Below, piece after piece: positions 33,815 to 39,824 of a stretch of 44,293 bases of DNA. Origin of the DNA: a virus. Within the stretch, counting starts at the first letter, position 1. Each line of letters begins with the position of its first letter. The notes under the pieces are model-generated. The model saw only the letters and a program-made list of their open reading frames with translations, made no database searches and was not told the DNA's origin. The position numbers were made by a program, and so were the translations under genes. The stretch lies in the IMG/VR virus record IMGVR_UViG_3300021416_000004, positions 1-44,293 of that record, one strand, 5' to 3'.

Positions 33815-34031
33815 TTGCAGCCTTCTGTTGCAGGATCTCGATCAGCATTCCCTGGTAGTGGCACAGGGCGCGCAGGCCTTCCTCTTCCGTACGCGGACCA
33901 GAGCGGATGTGACGACGCTCAATCGGTTTCCTTGTCGTATCGTGTGGACGCTCCAATGCAGCGGGCATATCCTCTAGCGGGGCGTTTTTTGTCATCGTGC
34001 TTTTTTTTAGCGTGGAATGGGCGGATTGCAT
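33801..34031 (-). CDS. Hypothetical protein, 76 aa
   Basis: Small charged protein in the leftward early operon, between the CII-family gene and the primase gene. It could start at ATG 34031 or at ATG 33995; neither has a strong ribosome binding site. It overlaps the primase start by 14 bp, suggesting coupling. No recognised family. Confidence 0.6.
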   Translation of the reverse strand: MQSAHSTLKKSTMTKNAPLEDMPAALERPHDTTRKPIERRHIRSGPRTEEEGLRALCHYQGMLIEILQQKAANGNA

Positions 34032-34040
34032 CGCGCCGGA

Positions 34041-34484
34041 TCAGCGCTGTGCCATCCCTTCGAGGCGGGAAACGACACTCTCCAGCGCGCACTCGGCGCG
34101 CCGAACCTTTTCACGAATTCGATCTACTTCCGCCCGCGTAATGCGCCCATCGGCCAGCGCCTGGTTGATCTCGGTGCCGACTTCCCCATTCGTCTGCCAT
34201 ACCTGGGTAATCATCTCGAGCACAGCCATGTCGCCTGCCGTCGCGCCCTCTTCCACGCGCACACACACATAGCCATGGTTGGCCGCCAGGGCGTGCAGGA
34301 TGTCGTGCACTCCAGTGACGCCCATCAAGCGATCTGCCTCGTCCAGCGTCGGCTTGTTCGTCGCGCTGTTTGGGTTTGCCTTGTTGCGCAGGATGGCCGC
34401 CGACAGACCCATACGCGGCGCGAGCGCCTCACAGCCGCCTGGAGCGTCATGGACAGTTTTGTGGAATGCGTCGAGATGGTTCAT
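34041..34484 (-). CDS. Phage regulatory protein, CII family
   Basis: The 147-residue product matches the phage regulatory CII (CP76) family: an N-terminal helix-turn-helix-like part (GGCEALAPRMGLSAAILRNK), then NPTLDEADRLMGVTGVHD-type helix (TLDEADRLMGVTG), then a helical C-terminus. Such proteins often activate integrase or repressor genes. It is second in the leftward operon, after the Cro-like gene. AAGG lies nine bases before the ATG. Confidence 0.8.
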   Translation of the reverse strand: MNHLDAFHKTVHDAPGGCEALAPRMGLSAAILRNKANPNSATNKPTLDEADRLMGVTGVHDILHALAANHGYVCVRVEEGATAGDMAVLEMITQVWQTNGEVGTEINQALADGRITRAEVDRIREKVRRAECALESVVSRLEGMAQR

Positions 34485-34550
34485 GCGGGAAGACCTTCAT
34501 AAAATGGTGTGGCGAAACTGCACAGCTGCAATGATTCACAAATGAAAACG

Positions 34551-34793
34551 TCAATCACCTTCAGTTTTGTGACCCGTACCGCAGTGGGTAAGCAGCGGTG
34601 GTCCGTAAATATCGTCGTACGAAACTGCGTGACCCAAGGTTGCCGCGTACACAATCAAGCGCTTCGCGATCTCCGGCGGCACACTCTGGCCACGCTCGTA
34701 ATTCGAGACATTTCCTTGTGTGACGCCAATAGCGTCAGCCATCACTTCTTGCGTAACGCACAGGCGCGTCCGGAGGGATTTGATCGAGTTCAT
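34551..34793 (-). CDS. cro: Cro-like repressor (HTH_3)
   Basis: An 80-residue HTH protein (helix-turn-helix about 14-34, TQEVMADAIGVTQGNVSNYE) expected to compete with the CI-type repressor at the shared operators. The promoter -10 (TAATAT, complement of 34800-34805) is only 7 bp upstream. Transcription would therefore start at or beside the ATG at 34793, making this a probable leaderless message; an ATG at 34799 would precede the mRNA start. No Shine-Dalgarno sequence is present. Confidence 0.85.
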   Translation of the reverse strand: MNSIKSLRTRLCVTQEVMADAIGVTQGNVSNYERGQSVPPEIAKRLIVYAATLGHAVSYDDIYGPPLLTHCGTGHKTEGD

Positions 34794-34799
34794 AACCAT

Positions 34800-34840
34800 A
34801 TATTAGTCCGACTAATGATAAGTGTCAACAGTCGGACTAA
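34800..34840 (-). promoter_or_regulatory. Leftward early promoter with paired operators
   Basis: On the minus strand TTGACA (complement of 34823-34828), a 17-bp spacer and TAATAT (complement of 34800-34805) make a near-consensus sigma-70 promoter. The perfect 13-bp palindrome TTAGTCCGACTAA (34803-34815) overlaps the -10, and a second copy with two mismatches (34828-34840) overlaps the -35. The operators are 25 bp apart, the same distance as at 36049 and 36074. Confidence 0.85.
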
Positions 34841-34860
34841 TTGCTGAATATTAGTTTCGC

Positions 34861-34866
34861 TTATAT
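34861..34866 (+). promoter_or_regulatory. Possible repressor-maintenance promoter -10
   Basis: TTATAT lies 11 bp before the repressor ATG. No good -35 is present, and the second operator (34828-34840) lies upstream, the arrangement of a promoter activated by its own repressor (pRM-like). The resulting transcript would have a leader of only a few bases. Confidence 0.35.
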
Positions 34867-34876
34867 CCTCCCGCGC

Positions 34877-35656
34877 ATGCCTGCCCTTCCACTAACCCAA
34901 GAACAACTCGGCGACGCTGCCAGGTTGAAACATCTCTTTGCAGCCTGGCAAAAGGCGCAGCGCGAAAGCGGCTTGCCGTCGTCACAAGAAGCCATCAGCG
35001 ACCTGCTGGGCTTCACGCAGAGTGCCCTCAGCCAATATCTCAATGGCCGCATCCCACTAAACGTAGAAGCTGCATCGAAGTTTGCAAGCCTGCTGCAGAC
35101 CCAGATAAATACCTTCAGCCCCACGCTTGCGGAGCAACTGGATCAACTTGGCGACTCAGCGGACCTGCCCTCCCTACGATCGATGACGCGACGGGCAACC
35201 ACGGTCTCACTGGACGATGTCGACGAGCGCGAGATGGTCGCTGTGAAAAGCGTGAACATCCGCGTCGAGGCGGGATTTCCAGGATTCGAGGCAGACCATG
35301 AGTTTGAAGACGGCGGACTGATCCATATCCCCCGCCGCGAAGTCGAAAGTAAGAACTGGCATCCTCAATGCCTTCTCGCCATCAAGGTACGTGGCCACAG
35401 CATGCTGCCAGTATTCGCAGAGGGTGACACTCTAGTAATCAACGTTGCTGATCGCCGACTAGTTTCGGGCGAAGTCTACGCGGTGAACTGCGAGGGCAAG
35501 CCAGTTGTAAAGCAGATGGTTTTCAAGGGTCAGCAGTGGTACATGAATTCTTTCAATCCGAAGTTCGACCCTGTCCCCTATCGCACACCTGACTCAGACA
35601 TTATTGGCAAGGTTGTCTACCAACCTGGGCGGGTAGTAACCGGGCGAATGGAGTGA
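34877..35656 (+). CDS. cI: CI/LexA-type (S24) phage repressor
   Basis: A 259-residue lysogeny repressor. An N-terminal helix-turn-helix (about 36-58, SQEAISDLLGFTQSALSQYLNG) binds the TTAGTC-N-GACTAA operators. A linker leads to the S24 self-cleavage domain with cleavage site Ala132-Gly133 and catalytic Ser175 (GHSM) and Lys212 (VVKQM). SOS induction by RecA-stimulated cleavage is therefore expected. The ATG at 34877 fits the family N-terminus; an upstream in-frame start at 34841 would lie in the operator. There is no Shine-Dalgarno. It lies between the two operator regions. Confidence 0.93.
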   Translation: MPALPLTQEQLGDAARLKHLFAAWQKAQRESGLPSSQEAISDLLGFTQSALSQYLNGRIPLNVEAASKFASLLQTQINTFSPTLAEQLDQLGDSADLPSLRSMTRRATTVSLDDVDEREMVAVKSVNIRVEAGFPGFEADHEFEDGGLIHIPRREVESKNWHPQCLLAIKVRGHSMLPVFAEGDTLVINVADRRLVSGEVYAVNCEGKPVVKQMVFKGQQWYMNSFNPKFDPVPYRTPDSDIIGKVVYQPGRVVTGRME

Positions 35657-35925
35657 GCCGGCGGTTCGCTATTGCCCAGTGGCTTGCTCCGCTTGTGGTT
35701 GTCGAGGTTGACCCTTCGGAGTTTGACGGCGCAGGCGCTGCTGCCTTGCTAACCCAGCTGGAGCACCGGTTCTCGGGCGTGTGTGTTTCAATGATCACGC
35801 CCGATTGGGAGGCAGATGGAGGTATCCGCATTGCCGGCCTTAGAGTCCCCATCGAAGTACTCGCATCACCAGACCTCGCCTGGCGACCGCTAGAGCTTCC
35901 ACCTGAAGACGACTTGCCGTTCTAA
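35653..35925 (+). CDS. Hypothetical protein after the repressor, 90 aa
   Basis: It starts at a GTG overlapping the repressor stop (GTGA), so it is translated with the repressor and would be made in the lysogen. It is a small acidic protein with no recognised motif, ending PPEDDLPF. Expression from the prophage state makes it a candidate for immunity or superinfection control, by inference only. Confidence 0.7.
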   Translation: MSRRFAIAQWLAPLVVVEVDPSEFDGAGAAALLTQLEHRFSGVCVSMITPDWEADGGIRIAGLRVPIEVLASPDLAWRPLELPPEDDLPF

Positions 35926-35963
35926 GCCAACCCCAGCACTCAGCTAATTTGTACTCGACCATT

Positions 35964-35987
35964 GCCTGCTAAATGCAGGCTTTTTTT
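35964..35987 (+). terminator. Rho-independent terminator of the repressor operon
   Basis: A 6-bp stem GCCTGC/GCAGGC with loop TAAAT is followed by seven T. It follows the 90-residue gene and separates the repressor transcript from the rightward early promoter. Confidence 0.85.
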
Positions 35988-36048
35988 CGTCCGACGCCAA
36001 CGCACGTCACATCAATTGTAAAAATTCGCCAACGCAGCTTGCGATTTA

Positions 36049-36089
36049 TCAGTCGGACTGTTGACTCTTATAATTAGTCAGACTAATAT
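36049..36089 (+). promoter_or_regulatory. Rightward early promoter with paired operators
   Basis: TTGACT (36061-36066), 17 bp, and TAATAT (36084-36089) form a strong sigma-70 promoter. The palindrome TTAGTCAGACTAA (36074-36086) overlaps the -10, and TCAGTCGGACTGT (36049-36061) overlaps the -35, again 25 bp apart. The spacer is almost the same as that of the leftward promoter, so both should respond alike to the repressor. Confidence 0.87.
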
Positions 36090-36126
36090 ACTTCATCAGG
36101 TCAACATTTTCTTTGATGGAGAACGC

Positions 36127-36267
36127 ATGAGCACCTTTCACGTTACCGTTCGGACAGCAGGAGCCCCTACCGAGTACATCGACGACGAGTCGCAGTCTGC
36201 TGCTGAAGCCTGGGATCGCGCAGCTGCGCGCGTTGGCGACGAGCCCTGCGGCATCACCGTGATGTGA
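36127..36267 (+). CDS. Small early protein, 46 aa
   Basis: First gene of the rightward early operon, with GGAG ahead of the ATG. The product (starting MSTFHVTVRTAGAP) is short and beta-like, with no recognised family. It ends in TGA overlapping the next start. Being first from the strong early promoter suggests abundant early synthesis. Confidence 0.7.
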   Translation: MSTFHVTVRTAGAPTEYIDDESQSAAEAWDRAAARVGDEPCGITVM

Positions 36268-36782
36268 TGAGGCCGCTGATGGACACCCTCCGCAGCCTCA
36301 TCACTCCCGCACCAGGCAGCGTGCCGGCGCATGGCCCCCTGAACGCTTCATCGCTGTCCATGAACATGGTGTTCGCCTCTGGCGCCGTCGATCCGATCCA
36401 GTGGCAGCCGGAAGATCGCCGCTTTACCGTGTTCGGCCCCGGCCCGGCCACCATCACGGCCCTGCGCAAGGCCATCCTGGATTGCGCGCACCAGGCGACG
36501 GTGACCGAGCCGACCGACACCGACGCCCGCCTGCACTGCTTCATTGCGAAGCTCTCCGGAACGATGGAAGGCCTAGGTGAGCGTGAGCTGGACGCCGCCC
36601 TGTGGAACCTGATGACGACCCACCGCCAGCCCACGGCCGACGAGCAGCTCGGCATCGATTGGTGGAACGGCCTCACCGAGGAACGCCGCGCGCACTGGCT
36701 GCGCGTTGCCAATTCCGCCGCACCGTTCGCCGCCTGGCTCGCATTCTGCCGCGCCGAAGACGACCTTCTGACGGACGGCTGA
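36267..36782 (+). CDS. Hypothetical early protein, 171 aa
   Basis: Unrecognised soluble protein. The ATG at 36267 overlaps the upstream stop (TGATG); GTG at 36264 and ATG at 36279 are alternatives. The C-terminal half has two Trp-rich helices (LGIDWWNGLTEERRAHWL). There is no membrane segment. Confidence 0.7.
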   Translation: MRPLMDTLRSLITPAPGSVPAHGPLNASSLSMNMVFASGAVDPIQWQPEDRRFTVFGPGPATITALRKAILDCAHQATVTEPTDTDARLHCFIAKLSGTMEGLGERELDAALWNLMTTHRQPTADEQLGIDWWNGLTEERRAHWLRVANSAAPFAAWLAFCRAEDDLLTDG

Positions 36783-36783
36783 C

Positions 36784-36918
36784 ATGCGCTTCATGCCCCT
36801 CTACCGCTATTACCGCTTCATCGGCATGAACATCTGGGACGCGCCGCGTCTCGCCAACGAGTTTCGAACCGGCCTGAACCGGGGCGGCAACTTCAGGAGC
36901 TACCGTGGACACAATTAA
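36784..36918 (+). CDS. Small early protein, 44 aa
   Basis: A short, basic, Tyr/Phe-rich protein (MRFMPLYRYYRFIG...) starting 1 bp after the preceding stop and overlapping the next gene out of frame by 14 bp. Tight packing supports it as a real gene. The function is unknown. Confidence 0.6.
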   Translation: MRFMPLYRYYRFIGMNIWDAPRLANEFRTGLNRGGNFRSYRGHN

Positions 36919-37228
36919 ACCCCTCCCACCTGGCGTCGAAGCATTGGCCAGGCTGTTGAAAATCGCACGAGGCCATTCGGGGCAGTGTCGGCATGTCGCC
37001 GGCTTCCTTCTGGGCCTATACAACGGCAACCGTTTCAAGTTCGACCTGACCGATTTCCGCTGCGTTGATCGCGAGATATTCGACGACTGCCTGGAAGTGC
37101 TGAAGATGGATTTCTGTCCTGTGCAGGAAGTGCACCTGTATTTCAATAACGGGGGGCAGATCTGGGAGGACCTCGCCAAGCAGTGGAGGATCCGCGACTA
37201 CACCAAACGCGCACCGGCGAAGTCCTGA
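36905..37228 (+). CDS. Hypothetical protein, DUF7673-like, 107 aa
   Basis: The GTG start has CAGGAG a few bases upstream. The helical protein has the pattern ALARLLKIARGHSGQ...VAGFLLGLYNG...FDLTDF, which resembles an uncharacterised phage family (DUF7673, from memory). It is part of the rightward early operon with no intergenic gap. Confidence 0.7.
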   Translation: MDTIKPLPPGVEALARLLKIARGHSGQCRHVAGFLLGLYNGNRFKFDLTDFRCVDREIFDDCLEVLKMDFCPVQEVHLYFNNGGQIWEDLAKQWRIRDYTKRAPAKS

Positions 37229-37229
37229 C

Positions 37230-37418
37230 ATGCACCGCATCTCGCCCGACCCGGCCGCGCTGGAAGTCGCACACAGCCTGTTGCGCACCCCGCAGCCGCT
37301 CGACGAGATGCTCAAGAACCCCAGCCTCAAGATCATCCTCGAGGCAGTCGCCCGCCGGCACATGCAGCGCCGTGCGTGCGTCGATGTAAAGAAGCTGCAA
37401 GCCAACGACCACGACTAA
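37230..37418 (+). CDS. Small early protein, 62 aa
   Basis: A helical, basic protein starting 1 bp after the previous stop. It has no recognised family. Its Arg/His-rich middle (AVARRHMQRRACVDV) could bind nucleic acid, which is speculative. Confidence 0.65.
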   Translation: MHRISPDPAALEVAHSLLRTPQPLDEMLKNPSLKIILEAVARRHMQRRACVDVKKLQANDHD

Positions 37419-37428
37419 TAGGACCGGA

Positions 37429-37695
37429 ATGGACAACCAACACAAAAAGATCAAAGGCTATCGCGACCTCTCGCAGGCCGAGATCGACCTGATGAACGAG
37501 ATCAAAGCCAAAGGCGAAGAACTGCGCGCCCTGGTGAAGAAGATCGAGACGACGATCGGCCCGGCGCCGGCAGTCGAAAACGGCATTGCCCATGAAGCCG
37601 ACAGCCCCTATTACTGGCTGCGCTATGCCGAGAGTTGCTTTCGCACTGGTGTGATGTACGCCGTGCGCGCGGTCGCCCAGCCCTCGTCGTACTAA
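37429..37695 (+). CDS. acb2: Acb2-type anti-CBASS cyclic-nucleotide sponge
   Basis: The 88-residue protein has the Acb2 hairpin pattern: KIKGYRDLSQAEIDLMNEIK near the N-terminus and YRTGV/AVRAVAQPSSY near the C-terminus. Acb2 hexamers trap cyclic di- and trinucleotides made by CBASS enzymes and so block host abortive infection. From memory, Tyr11 and Lys26 were reported as ligand contacts in the characterised Pseudomonas phage protein, and both are at exactly those positions here. Its place in the early operon suits an anti-defence role. Assignment is by motif recognition, not a search. Confidence 0.85.
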   Translation: MDNQHKKIKGYRDLSQAEIDLMNEIKAKGEELRALVKKIETTIGPAPAVENGIAHEADSPYYWLRYAESCFRTGVMYAVRAVAQPSSY

Positions 37696-37706
37696 GCGAG
37701 GATGCC

Positions 37707-38057
37707 ATGAGCAAGAGAGCATTTGCCGTCTTCCTGCAGGAGCTGCGCGACGGCCGCACCCATGCCGAGTTGAGCGACCAGCTGGCCACCGTCCTCGAGA
37801 AGGTGAAGGAAACCGGCAAGGCCGGCGAGATCACCCTGAAGCTGAAGGTCCGGCCCGCCGGCCGCGGCGCCGACGTCGACAAGATCGTGATCGCCGATAG
37901 CGTCACGATCAAGTTGCCAAACCCAGAGCGCGGTGAGGACTTCTTCTGGCTGACCGAGGAAAACGACCTGTCGCGCAACCACCCCCGCCAGGGTGGCCTC
38001 GATCTGCGTGAAGTCACCCCATCGCAACCCACTACCCTGAAGGAAGCATCGAAGTGA
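37707..38057 (+). CDS. Hypothetical protein, 116 aa
   Basis: Starts at ATG after a GCGAGG site. The N-terminus (MSKRAFAVFLQELRDGRTHAEL) and a beta-like middle segment ITLKLKVRPAGRG look like a small DNA- or protein-binding phage factor found ahead of DUF2303 genes; the family is not named. It overlaps the following GTG start. Confidence 0.75.
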   Translation: MSKRAFAVFLQELRDGRTHAELSDQLATVLEKVKETGKAGEITLKLKVRPAGRGADVDKIVIADSVTIKLPNPERGEDFFWLTEENDLSRNHPRQGGLDLREVTPSQPTTLKEASK

Positions 38058-38929
38058 ACGACCACCAAACCGAAACGGCCGGCCTGGCCATCTCCCCTGC
38101 CGTCGCGCAGGAGCACCTGCACGTCGACGCCTCGGCTATCCAGCAGATCGGCGCGCTGTCGCTGGCGGCCACGGCCATCCAGGAAGTCCACGGCACCAGC
38201 CACCTGGTACTGCCCGCCGACCATAAGCACATCGACCTGACCGCAGCGATCGAGAAGGCCGGCGCAGCGCCGCGGCGCAAAACCGGCACGGTCCTCCTGA
38301 GCGAAATCGGCAGCTTCAACCAGTTCGTCACCGACCAGGGCGTGCCCGGGCAGACCTATATTTATGCCGACCCGGACGCGCGCACGCTGACGGCCGTGCT
38401 GAACGATCACGTCCAGGACGACCTTGAAGCCGGGTGGCGTGATCACCGCGCGGTGTTTCAGGCTGAGCTGAGCCGCGAGTTCAGCACTTGGCTCCGTAAC
38501 GACAAGGCGCCGATGGAGCAGGAAGCATTCGCCATTTTCCTCGAAGACAACATTGCCGATGTCGTCGAGCCGTCCGGCGAGACCCTTCTTCAGGTTGCGC
38601 TCACTCTGCAGGCAAAGACCGAAGTTAACTTCAGCAGCCACCGGCGCCTCGATAACGGCCAAGTCCAGTTCGTCTACAGCGAGAACATCGAGGCCCGCGC
38701 CACAGGCGGCTCGATCGAGATCCCGCGCGAGTTCACGATCGGCGCGCGCCTGTTCAAGAACGCCGACGGCTACAAGGTGCGAGCACGCCTGAAATACCGC
38801 CTGCTCGCCGGCAAGGTCAAGTTCTGGTACGAGCTCGACCGCGCTCAAAACGCCATCGAGGACGCCTTCGAAGCGTACGTCGACCAGGCCCGCGCGAACG
38901 GCTTTACCGTCCTCTTCGGCAAACCATAA
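38054..38929 (+). CDS. DUF2303 family protein (YfdQ-like)
   Basis: A 291-residue DUF2303 protein, a family common in prophages (YfdQ of E. coli CPS-53) with unknown activity. Conserved parts include LPADHKHIDLTAAIE near the N-terminus and VKFWYELDRAQNAIEDAF near the end. The GTG start overlaps the previous stop (GTGA). Its regular pairing with the gene upstream suggests that they act together, perhaps in recombination or replication. Confidence 0.87.
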   Translation: MNDHQTETAGLAISPAVAQEHLHVDASAIQQIGALSLAATAIQEVHGTSHLVLPADHKHIDLTAAIEKAGAAPRRKTGTVLLSEIGSFNQFVTDQGVPGQTYIYADPDARTLTAVLNDHVQDDLEAGWRDHRAVFQAELSREFSTWLRNDKAPMEQEAFAIFLEDNIADVVEPSGETLLQVALTLQAKTEVNFSSHRRLDNGQVQFVYSENIEARATGGSIEIPREFTIGARLFKNADGYKVRARLKYRLLAGKVKFWYELDRAQNAIEDAFEAYVDQARANGFTVLFGKP

Positions 38930-38943
38930 AGAAAGAACCTGCC

Positions 38944-39327
38944 ATGCCCAAACGAGCATTCCAACAAGGCGCACGCATTCCCATGACGACCGAGACCTAC
39001 CAGCGTTTGGCGCTCCAGCTGCGCATGGCAGGCGAAGCACTGATTACCCATCCGGTCCCCGACACCTACAACCAGCTATCGAAAATGTTCGCCGCGCTCG
39101 CCCGCGCCGGCATGGGCGGCGATGACCTCGACCTGGCCAACGACGCACTGTCGGACATCTGCGATCGCTTCGCGGAAGAAGGCCGCATCCGCATCACCGA
39201 CGTCGAGGCCGAACACATCCGCATGGCGATCGCCAACCTGGACGCGCAGCTGCCCGCTGTAGCAGTGAACCACCTGCGGCAGGCCGTGGCCGAGGTCGAA
39301 GTGTTTTGCGCCAGCGTCGGCGCGTAG
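38944..39327 (+). CDS. Hypothetical protein, 127 aa
   Basis: An all-helical protein preceded by a GAAAGAACC site. It may contain two related helical hairpins (AGEALITHPVPDTYNQL and VEAEHIRMAIANLDAQL). No family is recognised. It lies in line with the rightward early operon. Confidence 0.7.
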   Translation: MPKRAFQQGARIPMTTETYQRLALQLRMAGEALITHPVPDTYNQLSKMFAALARAGMGGDDLDLANDALSDICDRFAEEGRIRITDVEAEHIRMAIANLDAQLPAVAVNHLRQAVAEVEVFCASVGA

Positions 39328-39338
39328 GAGATCGAACC

Positions 39339-39824
39339 ATGGACACTAACAACACAAAGGTCGCAGTCGAATGGCACCTTGCCGCCGGGCGCCTCCCTGA
39401 TGACGGGACGCTCGTCCTGATCGCACTGAATGACGATGACGTCTGGACCGGCTACCGGGACGGCGGCACCTGGCGCTACGTCGACGGGAAGCCAATCGCG
39501 GGGGAACGCGTTACGCATTGGGCGCATATGCCCGCCCCACCTACCGAGGAGGCCGAGGCCACGCCCGCGGCCCTGCTACCGCTCGATGAGCAGACCCGGA
39601 TCATCCTGGGCCGGCCGAACTTCGCGTGCATCCGCACCGCGCAGCGCATGCGCGAACTTGGGCACCGTATCGAGCGGAAGTCTGAGCACGAACAGGCAGC
39701 CGTCATCCACCTGCACTTGACCATGTACCAGCAGCACGGCGCTGCGTGGCTCGAGCATGCGCTCAAGTATCTGGAAGTCGGACAGCCGGCGGCTGCAGCG
39801 ATCGACGAACAGGCGGCTGCGTAA
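39339..39824 (+). CDS. Protein with N-terminal DUF551-like domain, 161 aa
   Basis: TAGGAG precedes the ATG. The first 70 residues follow the DUF551 pattern (Trp, then a DGTLVLIAL strand, then VTHWAHMPAPP), which is common in small phage proteins of unknown function. The C-terminal half is helical and separate. The stop overlaps the methyltransferase start (TAATG). Confidence 0.75.
   Translation: MDTNNTKVAVEWHLAAGRLPDDGTLVLIALNDDDVWTGYRDGGTWRYVDGKPIAGERVTHWAHMPAPPTEEAEATPAALLPLDEQTRIILGRPNFACIRTAQRMRELGHRIERKSEHEQAAVIHLHLTMYQQHGAAWLEHALKYLEVGQPAAAAIDEQAAA

Noticed and set aside
37502-39040. Long minus-strand frame opposite the Acb2-DUF2303 genes
   Set aside because: A shadow of clear plus-strand genes with ribosome binding sites and recognised families.
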